NCBI GenBank assembly: GCA_028821395.1
Contig: JAPPGP010000125.1
Coordinates: 1-64,000, forward strand
Length of the DNA: 64,000 nucleotides
Reading direction: 5' to 3'
DNA from: Defluviicoccus sp.
GTDB lineage: Bacteria; Pseudomonadota; Alphaproteobacteria; MPNO01
The stretch's first letter is position 1. Each line of letters begins with the position of its first letter. Below are positions 36,379 through 45,455 of the stretch, one piece after another. The notes under the pieces were generated by a model, which saw only the letters and a list, made by a program, of their open reading frames with translations, did no database searches and was not told the origin of the DNA. A program made the translations under genes and the position numbers.

Positions 36379-37233
36379 GGTCAGCTTCTCTCCCAATTCG
36401 TTCTCCGCCGTCCGCGCGACCCAGCCCGGGTCGACGTCGGGCAGCGGGATCGCGTTCAGCAGCCGGCTTGTGTAGGGGTGGCGAGGCGCCGCGAAGATCG
36501 CCGCGCAATCGCCCTGTTCCACCGCCCGGCCGTTCAGCATCACCACGACGCGGTCGCACACGGTGCGCACGACGGAGAGGTCGTGGCTGATCAACAGCAA
36601 AGCGAGGCCGAGGTCGCGGCGCAACTCGCGCAGCAGGGCCAGGATCTGCGCCTGGCTCGACATGTCGAGGCCGGAGACGATCTCGTCGGCGACGACCAGC
36701 CTGGGCTGCAAGGCGATGGCCCGCGCGATGCCGACGCGCTGGCGCTCGCCGCCCGACAGCTCGTGCGGATACCGCTCGCCATGGGTTGGCCTGAGCGCGA
36801 CGCGTTCGAGCAGGGCGTCGACCTGGCGGCGGGCCTCGCTTCTCGTTGCCGCCCGGCCGTAGAGGCGCAAGGGCTGGGCTACGATGTCGGCCACCCTTCG
36901 GCGCGGGTTGAGCGAGGATTGCGGGTCCTGGAAGATCATCTGGAACTGTGGGCGCAGCGGGCGCAGCTGGTCTTCCGGCAGGTTCGCGATGTCCGTTCCG
37001 TCGAACAGCAGGCGGCCCGCGGTCGGCTTGTGGAGCCGGATCAGGGTACGCCCGAGGCTGGTCTTGCCGGAGCCGCTCTCGCCGACGACGCCCAGCGTAT
37101 CGCCCGGCGCGAGCGCGAGATCGACGCCGTGCAGGATGTCGACCGGCGGGGCCGGGCCCAGTGGCGGCTTGCGGCTGTAGTCGGGCAGCGAGAGGCGCAG
37201 CCCGGCGGCTTCCAGCAGCGCGGGCTCAGCCAT
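35653..37233 (-). CDS. In-frame fusion: Dpp/Opp ATPase (DppF type) plus short-chain dehydrogenase
   Basis: One uninterrupted 526-codon frame. Residues 1-275 are a DppF-type ATPase: Walker A GESGSGKTS (51-59), Q-loop FQDPQSSLNP, signature LSGGERQRVGIAR, Walker B LVVADE, His217. It lacks the cysteine-bearing oligo-HPY tail. A 10-residue linker leads straight into a full SDR from Met286: TGANRGVG, NNAG and catalytic Ser132-Tyr145-Lys149 (SDR numbering). Its ATG overlaps the DppD-type gene stop by eight bases. The SDR keeps its own start and ribosome site, so it may be made both fused and alone. The fusion probably arose by loss of the ATPase stop; a sequencing indel is the alternative. Confidence 0.75.
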   Translation of the reverse strand: MAEPALLEAAGLRLSLPDYSRKPPLGPAPPVDILHGVDLALAPGDTLGVVGESGSGKTSLGRTLIRLHKPTAGRLLFDGTDIANLPEDQLRPLRPQFQMIFQDPQSSLNPRRRVADIVAQPLRLYGRAATRSEARRQVDALLERVALRPTHGERYPHELSGGERQRVGIARAIALQPRLVVADEIVSGLDMSSQAQILALLRELRRDLGLALLLISHDLSVVRTVCDRVVVMLNGRAVEQGDCAAIFAAPRHPYTSRLLNAIPLPDVDPGWVARTAENELGEKLTMNVKESVALVTGANRGVGAAFVQALLDRGAAKIYAGMRSTDGYRTPDGRVRALALDVTDHDRIARAAAECGDVTLLVNNAGVNANRPISDGDAQRNAREEMAVNYFGTMEMCRQFGPVLGGNGGGAIVNMLSILSRVNLPMIGTYCASKAATLSLTQGVRAELAAQGTLVVAVMPGAIDTRMGDMNPPPLEAPGDVANAALDAVEAGAEDVYPGVVAGGVSQGLAADPKAVEKQFAEYLPR

Positions 37234-38158
37234 GTTCGCGCTCTCCCGCGGCGCGGGCGGCGTCCCAGGCCAGCGCCTCGGCGTTGAGCCGCGCGGTCAG
37301 CGCCTCCGGCACCGGCCGCAGCCGGTCGCCCGGCCGGTCGTGGCGCGGCGTCGCCGCGATCAGCGCGCTTGTGTAATCGTGGCCCGGCGCCTCGACGATC
37401 CGGCGCGTGTCGCCGGATTCCAGCACCCGCCCGCCATGCAGCACCGTCACCCGGTCGCAGATCTTGGCGACCACGCCGAGATCGTGGGTGACGAACAGGA
37501 TCGAGGCGCCTTCCTGTGCCTGCATCCGCTTGATCAGCGCGAGCACCTGGCGCTGGACGGTGACGTCGAGCGCCGTGGTCGGCTCGTCGGCGACGATCAG
37601 CTTGGGCCGGCAGGCGAAGGCGATGGCGATCAGGACGCGCTGGCGCATGCCGCCGCTGAGTTCGTGGGGATACTGGCGCAGCACGCGCTCCGGCTCCCGG
37701 ATGTGGACGTCGTCGAGCAGTTCGAGCGCCCGCGCGCGGGCCGCCGCCCGGTCCATGGCCAGATGCAGGCGCAACACGTCGGCGATCTGCCCGCCGATGC
37801 GGTAGGCCGGGTTGAGCGAGGTCATCGGGTCCTGCGGAATCAGGCCGAGGCCCCGGCCCATCAGGCGACGCCGTTCCTTCTCCGGCAGATGGGTGATGTC
37901 CCGGCCGTCGAACCGCACCGATCCGCCGGTGATTCGGGCGAGCGACGGCTGGATGCCTAGAATGACCTTGCCGATCATCGTCTTGCCGGCGCCGGATTCG
38001 CCGACCAGCCCGTGGACCTCGCCGGGGACGATGTCGAGCGAGACGTCGCGCAGGATCGGCGTCTGCCGCCGCCGGCCGGCGATCGCCAGATGCAGGTTGC
38101 GGACCGAGAGGATCGGGCCGTTCGGCGGCGTCCCGGCGGTCATTTGCGCATCGCTCAT
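37226..38158 (-). CDS. Dpp/Opp ABC transporter ATP-binding protein (DppD type)
   Basis: A 310-residue ATPase. Walker A GESGAGKTM, Q-loop LIPQDPMTSLNPAYRIGGQ, signature LSGGMRQRVLIAIAFA and Walker B LIVADEPTTALDV are all of the oligopeptide-importer D-type. The C-terminal oligo-HPY part is short and ends in a charged tail. Its ATG overlaps the DppC-type stop (ATGA). Confidence 0.9.
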   Translation of the reverse strand: MSDAQMTAGTPPNGPILSVRNLHLAIAGRRRQTPILRDVSLDIVPGEVHGLVGESGAGKTMIGKVILGIQPSLARITGGSVRFDGRDITHLPEKERRRLMGRGLGLIPQDPMTSLNPAYRIGGQIADVLRLHLAMDRAAARARALELLDDVHIREPERVLRQYPHELSGGMRQRVLIAIAFACRPKLIVADEPTTALDVTVQRQVLALIKRMQAQEGASILFVTHDLGVVAKICDRVTVLHGGRVLESGDTRRIVEAPGHDYTSALIAATPRHDRPGDRLRPVPEALTARLNAEALAWDAARAAGEREHG

Positions 38159-39042
38159 TTGCGCATCACCGGGTCGAGCGCGTCCTTCAACCCGTCGCCG
38201 AGCGCGTTGAGCGCCAGGACGAGGGCGATGACGCAGACGATCGGCAGGATCATCAGCCAGGGCGCCTGGTTCACATATTTCCGGCCGTCAGCGATCATCG
38301 TGCCCCAGGTCGGGAAATCGGAGGCCAGCGACAGGTTCACATAGCTGAGGATCGCCTCGACGATCACGGCGATGCCCATTTCCAGGGTGAACAGGACGAG
38401 CAGCAGGGGCAGCACGTTGGGCAGGATTTCGCGCCACAGGATGGCCATGCGGCCGAGGCCGACGGTGACCGCCGAAGCGACGTAATCCTGTTGCTTCTGG
38501 GCCATGGTTTCGGCGCGCACGACCCGGCAGAAGCGCGTCCAGTCGATCACCGCGATGGCGATGATGACCGAATGCAGGCCGGTCCCCATCACCGCGACCA
38601 ACACGATGGAGAGCAGGACCGCCGGGAAGGCCATCCAGACCTCGACCAGCCGGGAGATGACGGCATCGACCCAGCCGCCGAGATAGCCGGCGAGCAGGCC
38701 GAGTACCGTGCCGAGCAGCCCGGCGGCGGCAGCGGCGGTGACGGCGACGAAGAGGGCGATCTGCGCGCCGTAGATGAGGCGGGACAGGATATCCCGGCCC
38801 AGATTGTCGGTGCCGAACAGGTAGCCGGCTTCCGCCTTGTCCGACCAGAAGGGCGGCGCGTATTGCAGCAGCAGATCCTGTTCGACCGGATCGTGCGGCG
38901 CGATCAGCGGCGCGAAGACCGCGGCGAGCGCAAAGAACAGCAGCACCGCGCCGCCCAGCACGACCCGCCGGTTCGCCAGCAGCCGGCTGACCGTACCGCC
39001 GCGCCCTCGTACCGGGCCGGCCAGGGCCGCCGCCTCAGCCAT
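38155..39042 (-). CDS. Dpp/Opp ABC transporter permease (DppC type)
   Basis: A 295-residue inner-membrane permease. The N-terminal cytoplasmic part and LIAPHDPVEQD are typical of DppC/OppC, as is GTDNLGRDILSRLIYGAQIAL. The coupling loop is SAVTVGLGRMAILWREILPNV-like. The start overlaps the DppB-type gene end by eight bases. Confidence 0.92.
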   Translation of the reverse strand: MAEAAALAGPVRGRGGTVSRLLANRRVVLGGAVLLFFALAAVFAPLIAPHDPVEQDLLLQYAPPFWSDKAEAGYLFGTDNLGRDILSRLIYGAQIALFVAVTAAAAAGLLGTVLGLLAGYLGGWVDAVISRLVEVWMAFPAVLLSIVLVAVMGTGLHSVIIAIAVIDWTRFCRVVRAETMAQKQQDYVASAVTVGLGRMAILWREILPNVLPLLLVLFTLEMGIAVIVEAILSYVNLSLASDFPTWGTMIADGRKYVNQAPWLMILPIVCVIALVLALNALGDGLKDALDPVMRK

Positions 39043-40045
39043 GGCGCATCCGCGGATTGAGCAGCGCGTAGCTCATGTCGACCAGCAGGTTGACCGCGAT
39101 GAACAGCACCGCGAAGGTCAGCACCAGGCCCTGGATCAGCGGCAGGTCGCGGTTGATGACGGCGTCGATGGCCATGTTGCCGATGCCGGGATAGGAGAAG
39201 ATCTTCTCGACCAGCACCGTCCCGCCGACCAGGAAGGTGAACTGGACGCCGGTGAGCGTCACGGTCGGCACCAGCGCGTTGCGGAGCGCCTCGCGGCAGA
39301 CGATGCGCGCCCGGGAGAAGCCCTTGACGCGCGCCATCAGGATATAGTCCTGGGTCATCGCCTCGGCGATCGAGGTCTTGAGCACCCGGGCGACGATCGC
39401 CGCCAGCGGCAGCGCGAGGGCGGCGGCCGGCAGAACCGTGTGCAGCAGCACCGAGCCGAAGGCGTCGAAGCGCAGGCGCAGCAGGCTCTCGACCAGCAGG
39501 AATCCGGTCGCGCCCCGGAACGCGACGTCGTGGCCGATCCGGCCCGAGATCGGCAGCCCGTCCAGCGCGAAGACGACGACGAACAGGATGAACAGCAGCG
39601 CCCACAGGAAATCCGGGATCGCCAGGATGAAGCCGGCGACGCCGTCCACCGCGACCTCGCCGGCCCGGCCGCGCCAATAGGCGCCGGCGAGCGCCATGGC
39701 ACCGCCGAGCAGGATCGCCATCGACATCGCGACCAGGCACAGCTCGACGGTCACCGGCAGGCGCCCCAGCACCAGCTCCATCACGTCCTGGCGCATCGAG
39801 ATCGAGGTGCCGAAATTGCCGGCGGCGAGGTCCTGGAGGTAGTAGACGAATTGTGGCGCGATGCTCTCGTCCAGCCCGTAGAGCCGGCGCAGCTCCGCGA
39901 CGTCCGATTCGGTCGCCCCCGGCCCGATCAGCATGGCGATCGGATCGCCCGGGACGACGCGCAGCAGCACGAACACGATCACGGCCACGCCGAACAGCGT
40001 CGGGATGGCGAGGAGCAGCCGGCGGAGCAGGAAGGGCCAGGACAC
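39035..40045 (-). CDS. Dpp/Opp ABC transporter permease (DppB type)
   Basis: A 336-residue permease, six spans, starting LLRRLLLAIPTLFGVAVIVF, with RVVPGDPIAMLIGPGATES (DppB hallmark) and the coupling loop REALRNALVPTVTLTGVQF. It is the first membrane component after the binding-protein gene and a hairpin. Confidence 0.92.
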   Translation of the reverse strand: MSWPFLLRRLLLAIPTLFGVAVIVFVLLRVVPGDPIAMLIGPGATESDVAELRRLYGLDESIAPQFVYYLQDLAAGNFGTSISMRQDVMELVLGRLPVTVELCLVAMSMAILLGGAMALAGAYWRGRAGEVAVDGVAGFILAIPDFLWALLFILFVVVFALDGLPISGRIGHDVAFRGATGFLLVESLLRLRFDAFGSVLLHTVLPAAALALPLAAIVARVLKTSIAEAMTQDYILMARVKGFSRARIVCREALRNALVPTVTLTGVQFTFLVGGTVLVEKIFSYPGIGNMAIDAVINRDLPLIQGLVLTFAVLFIAVNLLVDMSYALLNPRMRHG

Positions 40046-40079
40046 GGGTCGGCCGCGTCAGCGCGAATCCATCGGAGGA

Positions 40080-40109
40080 CAGGGGAGCGTCCCGGTTCTC
40101 CGCCCCCTG
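40080..40109 (-). terminator. Hairpin between binding-protein and first permease genes
   Basis: CAGGGG (40080-40085) pairs with CCCCTG (40104-40109), with a further inner GCG/CGC match after a bulge. It lies 21 bases beyond the binding-protein stop on the minus strand. Probably a partial terminator or stabiliser of the upstream message. Confidence 0.4.
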
Positions 40110-40130
40110 CCCACCGGAGACAGGTCCGCC

Positions 40131-41675
40131 CTAACCCTTAGAAATCGCCTGGGGCAGAACGAAGTTGGCGAAGTGGCCCTGGAAGTCGAGGCCCGTCTTG
40201 AAGACGACCGGCTGGACCTGCTGATAGAGCGGAAAGACGTAAGCCTTGTCCGCGATGTAGCGGTTCACTTTCTGCCAGCCGGCGATGCGCTTGGCCTCGT
40301 CCTTCTCGCCCCAGAGCGGACCGATCATGGCGTCGAGGTCGTCGGTGTCCCAGGTCGAGTGCGGCGACGGGCCGAACATGGCGTGGCCGGTCGACGTGGT
40401 CGGATCGCCGATCGAGTTGCCCCAGTTGTAGAACGCCGCCGGTGCCAGCTTGTCCTGGGCGCGCAGCTCGAAATGCTTGGCGACCTCGTAGACCTCGATC
40501 TCGGCCCGGATGCCCACCTTGCGCCACATGCCGACGATCGCCTGGATGACCTCGTAGTCCTTGGCGATGTAGCCGCGCGTGGTCTGGATCTTGAACGTGA
40601 CCGGCTTGTCCCGGGAGAACCCCGACTTGGCGAGCAGCGCGACCGCCGCCTTCGGATCGTAGGGCGTCTTCACATCCGGATCGAAGCCGGTATAGGGCGG
40701 CGCCAGCAGGGTCTCGATCGGCACGCCGTAGCCCCGCAGCAGCCGGTCCACGATCGCCTTCTTGTCGACCGCCATCACCGCCGCCCGGCGCACGTTGATG
40801 TCGGTCATCGGCGCCACGTCGTTGAAGAAGATCATCGCGATGTCGGACACCGGGGTGGCCGCGCCTTCCAGCCCGTCCTTGGCGCGCAGCCGGTCGTATT
40901 CCTCGAACGGAATGTTGAGCGTGAGATCCGACCGGCCGCTCTCGATCTCGGCGATGCGCGCCGCGGGATCGGTCACGAACTTGAACACGACCGTCTTGAA
41001 GGCCGGCGCGTCGCCCCAGTAGCCGGGGTTCGCCTTCAGGCGCACGAAAGCGCCGCGCTGGAACTCGTCGACCGTATAGGGGCCCGAGCCCATTGGCTGT
41101 TTCTCGAAGCCCGCCTTGCCGACCTTCTCATAGTGATGTGGCGGCAGGACATAGGCCGTCAGGAACGCCATCCACTTGAACAGGTCCGGCGTATACTGCT
41201 TCACGTCGCCGGTGACGACGTTGCCGTCCGCCTTCAAATTCGCGACCGAGGACCAGATGAAGGAGACCGGGTTGCCGGTCTTCGGGTCGGCGACGCGCTC
41301 AAGGTTCCAGACGATGTCGCCTGCGGTGATCGGCTTGCCGTCCTGCCACTTGGCGCCCTCGCGCACCTCCATGCGGATCCGGCTCTTGCCGTCGGTCCAG
41401 CCCCACTCGGTCAGCAGGCCGGGCCGGAAACTCAGATCGGCGTTCTGGTCGACATACTGGTCGAACACGCATTTGTAGATCGACATGAGCTGCGGGTTGA
41501 CCGAGGACAGGCCGGTCGTCGGGTCCCAGGCCGGCAGCGGCACGTGATAGGCGATGGTCAGCGTGTCGCCGATCGCCGCCGCCGCCGTCCGGTTGAACAG
41601 CAGCGAGCCGAGGCCGGCGGCCGCCCCCGCGGCGCCGGCGGCGTAGAGGAACTGCCTGCGGTCAAGATCGGTCAT
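40131..41675 (-). CDS. Dpp/Opp periplasmic substrate-binding protein (SBP_bac_5), Tat-exported
   Basis: A 514-residue extracytoplasmic solute receptor. The N-terminus has a twin-arginine signal, DRRQFLYAAGAAGAAAG, so it is probably exported folded. GAKWQDGKPITAGDIVWNLER is the family's conserved segment. First gene of the five-gene leftward importer operon. Family members carry peptides, but also nickel, opines, glycosides or bile-type compounds. The SDR in the operon hints at a catabolic, non-peptide ligand. Confidence 0.92.
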   Translation of the reverse strand: MTDLDRRQFLYAAGAAGAAAGLGSLLFNRTAAAAIGDTLTIAYHVPLPAWDPTTGLSSVNPQLMSIYKCVFDQYVDQNADLSFRPGLLTEWGWTDGKSRIRMEVREGAKWQDGKPITAGDIVWNLERVADPKTGNPVSFIWSSVANLKADGNVVTGDVKQYTPDLFKWMAFLTAYVLPPHHYEKVGKAGFEKQPMGSGPYTVDEFQRGAFVRLKANPGYWGDAPAFKTVVFKFVTDPAARIAEIESGRSDLTLNIPFEEYDRLRAKDGLEGAATPVSDIAMIFFNDVAPMTDINVRRAAVMAVDKKAIVDRLLRGYGVPIETLLAPPYTGFDPDVKTPYDPKAAVALLAKSGFSRDKPVTFKIQTTRGYIAKDYEVIQAIVGMWRKVGIRAEIEVYEVAKHFELRAQDKLAPAAFYNWGNSIGDPTTSTGHAMFGPSPHSTWDTDDLDAMIGPLWGEKDEAKRIAGWQKVNRYIADKAYVFPLYQQVQPVVFKTGLDFQGHFANFVLPQAISKG

Positions 41676-41840
41676 GGTCTCCTCCCTGCGGAAGCATCCG
41701 ATGGACGGCCGGCGGCTGTCGGGGGCCGCGGCGCTGCAATGCCTTCCAAATTATGCCGAACCATAGCCCGCCCGCCGCACACTGGCGAGGATTGTTCGCC
41801 GCTGCGGGCAGCGGGCCGGACATGGCGCGATAATGGAGGC

Positions 41841-42581
41841 ATGGACGAGGTCTTGTACGAGGTCTTCGGACCCCTGTCGCAGGGCGCCCCGGGAAACGAC
41901 GCGTCGACGCTGCGCGCGCTGGACGCGGTTCCCGGCCGCGATGCGATCCGGCGGGTGCTCGACCTCGGCGTGGGGCACGGCCGCACGACCTTCGCCTTGG
42001 CGCATGCGCTCCCGGATGCCCGGATCACGTCCGTCGAGATCCACGCCCCCTTCGTCGAGCGGATCGCCGAACGCGCCTGCGCCGCCGGCCTTGCGGGTCG
42101 CGTCCGAGCGCTGTGCGGGGACATGGAGAAGATCGACGTAGCCCCGGCAAGCATCGATCTCGTCTGGGCGGAAGGGTGCATCTACGCGGTGGGCGTGGAG
42201 CGGGCGCTCGCCATGTGGCGCCCCTGGCTTCGCGCGGGAGGCAGCGTGGCGTTCAGCGACTTCGTCTGGTGGACCGGCGATCCATCGAGAGAGGCCCGCG
42301 CGTTCTGGGCGATCGAGTATCCGGACATGGCGTCGGAAGCGGCGATTCGTTCCCGCGCTGAGGCCGCCGGGTACCGGGCGGTCGGCGGCTTCCGCATGCC
42401 GAAGGCAGCGCACGAGGCCTACTACGTCCCGCTGGAGGCGCGCTTGGCCGAGCTTGCGGGGCGTGCCGACGCCAGCGTCCTGAGAGTCCTCGACGATATT
42501 CGCAAGGAGATCGACATCGTCCGGCGTTTCTCCGACGAGGCGGGCTACGGCTTCTTCGTGCTTCGGCGCACCGACGGCTGA
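41841..42581 (+). CDS. SAM-dependent methyltransferase (class I)
   Basis: A 246-residue class I methyltransferase. Motif I is VLDLGVGHGRTTFALA, the acidic loop SVEIHAPFVERI follows, and CGDMEKIDVAPASIDLVWAEG is motif II/III. The start at ATG 41841 has GGAGG unusually close (one base), so TTG 41853 or another start is possible. Substrate unknown; it diverges from the peptide-type importer. Confidence 0.78.
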   Translation: MDEVLYEVFGPLSQGAPGNDASTLRALDAVPGRDAIRRVLDLGVGHGRTTFALAHALPDARITSVEIHAPFVERIAERACAAGLAGRVRALCGDMEKIDVAPASIDLVWAEGCIYAVGVERALAMWRPWLRAGGSVAFSDFVWWTGDPSREARAFWAIEYPDMASEAAIRSRAEAAGYRAVGGFRMPKAAHEAYYVPLEARLAELAGRADASVLRVLDDIRKEIDIVRRFSDEAGYGFFVLRRTDG

Positions 42582-42614
42582 GCCCGGACCGGCTTGGGGC
42601 GAAGCAGCCGGCGT

Positions 42615-43559
42615 TCACGGCGCCAGTCGCCGGGTATCGAGCACGAGGCGCCCGCGCGTGTTCTCGCCCGCTTCCATGATGCGATGCGCGTCCGCCGCCC
42701 GGTAGAGAGGCAGGACCTGGCTGACCAGCGGGCGGATGCGGCCCCGGTCGGCCAGTCCGATCGCCGCTCTGAGGGATTCGGGGCTGTCCTTGATGACGGC
42801 CTGCCGGATTTCGATGTCCCGCCCGTCGTCCGGCTCCTCGAACGGTTCCGCGATCAGCCACACCAGCCTGCCGCCCGGCCGAAGCACCCTGCGCGATCTC
42901 GCGTGGACATCGCCGCCGACCATGTCGATGACCACGTCCTGCCCGGAGATGGCGCTGGAAAAATCCTCCCTGTCATAGGCGATCGCGCGCTGTGCGCCGA
43001 GCGCCGTCACGTGGTCGACATTGCGCGCCTTGCAGGTTCCGGCGACCTCGGCGCCGAGCATCCGGCAGAGCTGTACGGCGATGCCGCCGATCGCGCCCGC
43101 CGCCGCGTGCACCAGGACCCTGTCGCCGGCCTTGACGGCGGCGGTCTCGACGATCGCGATGTAGGCGCAGATGCCCGCATGGGTGACCGCGGCGGCCTCG
43201 ATGAAATTCAGCCGCCCGGGCATGCGGACGACATCGCCTTGCGGACGCAGCGCGAGCTCGGCATAGGATCCCTGCTCGCCGTACTGGCAGGTGAAGCAGA
43301 CCCGGTCCCCGGGGTCGAACCCGGCGACGCCGGCGCCCACCGAGCGGACGATCCCGGCCCCGTCGCGCCCCGGGATCTTGGGTGGGCGCAGGGCGAGCCG
43401 TCCCGCCATCTCCCCGTTGCGAAGCTTGCAGTCCCCCGCCACCACGCTGACCGCATGAACCTCGACGAGGATCTCGCCGGGCCCCGGGACGGGGTCGGGC
43501 ATGTCGACCATGCGGAGCACTTCCGGTCCCCCGAAACGATCGAAACGAATGGCTTTCAT
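42615..43559 (-). CDS. NADPH:quinone reductase-like medium-chain dehydrogenase
   Basis: A 314-residue MDR-superfamily protein. GRDGAGIVRSVGAGV near residue 65 and the nucleotide motif AAAGAIGGIAVQL are typical of quinone oxidoreductases; no catalytic zinc cysteine set is visible. AGGAG precedes ATG 43559. It diverges from the Rieske dioxygenase operon. It may reduce an enone or quinone arising in that pathway. Confidence 0.83.
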   Translation of the reverse strand: MKAIRFDRFGGPEVLRMVDMPDPVPGPGEILVEVHAVSVVAGDCKLRNGEMAGRLALRPPKIPGRDGAGIVRSVGAGVAGFDPGDRVCFTCQYGEQGSYAELALRPQGDVVRMPGRLNFIEAAAVTHAGICAYIAIVETAAVKAGDRVLVHAAAGAIGGIAVQLCRMLGAEVAGTCKARNVDHVTALGAQRAIAYDREDFSSAISGQDVVIDMVGGDVHARSRRVLRPGGRLVWLIAEPFEEPDDGRDIEIRQAVIKDSPESLRAAIGLADRGRIRPLVSQVLPLYRAADAHRIMEAGENTRGRLVLDTRRLAP

Positions 43560-43635
43560 TGGGCGGCTCCTGTCGTGTCCCTTCGAAGCGGGCGAAACGG
43601 CCGGTGACCCTAACCCCGTGAGACCCAACGGAACA

Positions 43636-43664
43636 TTGATCGTGCGACGGGGCGCGGCGATAAT
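43636..43664 (+). promoter_or_regulatory. Strong candidate promoter of the Rieske dioxygenase operon
   Basis: TTGATC (43636-43641) and GATAAT (43659-43664) are exactly 17 bases apart, 44 bases before the ATG at 43709. Among the best sigma-70 matches in the window. Confidence 0.55.
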
Positions 43665-43708
43665 CGAGCGGGCTCTGGAACAGCAGGGCTTTGCACGGGA
43701 GTCGCCCG

Positions 43709-44944
43709 ATGAACGACCTGGTGCGCCGGTGGGAAGAGCCGCCGGACCTTCCGACCACTCACTTCCTGGACAACCGGATCCACACCGACTGGGACGTCTT
43801 CAGGGCGGAACAGCGGAAGCTGTTCGGCGATTGCTGGAAATTCATCTGCCTGGAGACCGAGCTGCCCGAGCCCGGCGATTATCGCGTCTCCGAGGTCGGC
43901 GGTTTCCCCATCGTCACCGTCCGCGCGCAAGACGGGGCGCTTCGCTCCTTCTTCAACGTCTGCCCGCATCGCGGCGCGCCGTTGGTGCGCGACGAGAACG
44001 GCCGGCTGCGGCGCGGCTTCCAGTGCATGTACCATCTCTGGACCTTCGGCCTCGACGGACGGTGCACGTCGATCTCGCGCGTCGAGGGCTACAGGGCCGC
44101 GGGCCTCGACAAGGAGAAGGTCGGGCTTCGCCCGGTTCGGACGGCCGTTACCTGCGGCCTCGTCTTCGTCAGCATCGCCGACGAGATCGAGCCGCTCGAG
44201 GACTTCCTCGGGCCGATGCACGACCACATGAAGAAGCACCTCGATGCCGAGGAGCTCGAGGTGTTCCACTATCACCGTGCCGAGGTGCGAACGAACTGGA
44301 AGCTCTGGGTGGACAACAACTCGGAGATCTACCACGACCTCATGCACGTGCTTAACCGCAAGACCGGCGTGGTTCACCCCGAGTACCACGAGCGCCGCTG
44401 GCGGCTCTATCCCAACTCGCACAACGTGATCCTCGAAGGCGCCATGAACTACCAGAGCGCGGGTCTCGACGGCCGCGCGGAGCACACCATGCCCGGGATC
44501 AGCCCGAACGGCATGATGATCATGGAGGTCTTTCCCGACGTCATGATCAACATCCGCGCGACCGCGATCCGCATCGACTCGATCACCCCGATGGAGCCGG
44601 GGCTGTCGCTGATCGAGTATCGCGGCGTCGGGCTCAAGAGCGACTCCGAGGAAGTTCGCGAGATGCGCGTCCGCCATCACAATCAGATCTGGGGACCGGC
44701 CGGCCGCAACCTGCCGGAGGACATCGCCTGTGTGGAGGCGCAGTGGCGCAACATGTCGGTCGGCGCATCGCGCTACAGCATCTTCGCCCGCGAGGAAGAG
44801 CTGCGGCCGCACGACGATTCCAACCTGCGCGCCTACTACCAGGAATGGGGGCGGCGCGTCGGCTACTGGCCGCACGACATCGAGGCATCGCGACGGCCCG
44901 GGGCCGTGGCCGCGGCGCCGGCGGAGCCGGCGCTGGCGACGTGA
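43709..44944 (+). CDS. Aromatic-ring-hydroxylating dioxygenase, large (alpha) subunit
   Basis: A 411-residue Rieske non-haem iron oxygenase. The 2Fe-2S ligands are Cys85 and His87 (CPHRGAPL) and Cys106 and His109 (CMYHLWTF; the usual G of CxxHG is L). The mononuclear site is DNNSEIYHDLMH with His209 and His213. GGGAG precedes ATG 43709. The stop overlaps the beta-subunit GTG (GTGA). No ferredoxin or reductase gene is adjacent. Substrate is probably an aromatic or N-heterocyclic acid imported by the TRAP system encoded next. Confidence 0.9.
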   Translation: MNDLVRRWEEPPDLPTTHFLDNRIHTDWDVFRAEQRKLFGDCWKFICLETELPEPGDYRVSEVGGFPIVTVRAQDGALRSFFNVCPHRGAPLVRDENGRLRRGFQCMYHLWTFGLDGRCTSISRVEGYRAAGLDKEKVGLRPVRTAVTCGLVFVSIADEIEPLEDFLGPMHDHMKKHLDAEELEVFHYHRAEVRTNWKLWVDNNSEIYHDLMHVLNRKTGVVHPEYHERRWRLYPNSHNVILEGAMNYQSAGLDGRAEHTMPGISPNGMMIMEVFPDVMINIRATAIRIDSITPMEPGLSLIEYRGVGLKSDSEEVREMRVRHHNQIWGPAGRNLPEDIACVEAQWRNMSVGASRYSIFAREEELRPHDDSNLRAYYQEWGRRVGYWPHDIEASRRPGAVAAAPAEPALAT

Positions 44945-45414
44945 CCGACCGGCTCGCAGAGCTCGAACAGCGGGAGCTAATCCGCGCGCGTGTCGCCCGC
45001 AGCGCGCGAGCGCTCGATGCCTGCGATTTCGACGGCTTCATCGCGCTGTTCGCCGAGGGCGCCGAGTACGCGATGGAGGTGGCCACGCCGGAGATCAAGC
45101 GCGACTCGACCTGGCTGCGCGCCGACCGCGCGGAGCTTGCGCGGCTGCTCTCGGAATCGTCGCAGCACATCCACGACCTCGCGGCGCGGTTCCATCTCGT
45201 GACCGTCGAGGAGGTCGACATCGAACCGGGCAGGGCGTCGAGCCTTTCGCGCTTCGTCGTGGTCAGGACCGATCTCCAGGGCCGCTCCGACGTCTACGCG
45301 GTCGGCACCTACGAGGACGAATGGATCGCCGGAGAAGCGGGCTGGATGATCGCGCGGCGCACGGTCAGGCTTCAGACCCGCATGATGGAGGCGCCGACGC
45401 CGATGCCGCTTTGA
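44941..45414 (+). CDS. Ring-hydroxylating dioxygenase small (beta) subunit / NTF2-like protein
   Basis: A 157-residue SnoaL/NTF2-fold protein from GTG 44941, overlapping the alpha-subunit stop. FDGFIALFAEGAEYAMEV and HLVTVEEVDIE are typical of this fold, and the position after an alpha gene makes a beta subunit likely. The longer upstream frame lies inside the alpha gene and is not coding. Confidence 0.8.
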   Translation: MTDRLAELEQRELIRARVARSARALDACDFDGFIALFAEGAEYAMEVATPEIKRDSTWLRADRAELARLLSESSQHIHDLAARFHLVTVEEVDIEPGRASSLSRFVVVRTDLQGRSDVYAVGTYEDEWIAGEAGWMIARRTVRLQTRMMEAPTPMPL

Positions 45415-45455
45415 GTTGCCACGCCAAGAGAATTTCGAAACGGGGAGGAAACGAA

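Noticed and set aside
41829-41841. Possible -10 element (GATAAT) giving a leaderless methyltransferase mRNA
   Set aside because: No -35 match at suitable distance and a ribosome-site-like GGAGG overlaps.
39933-42582. Very long forward frame ending in the methyltransferase
   Set aside because: Only the part from 41841 has motifs; the rest is antisense to importer genes.
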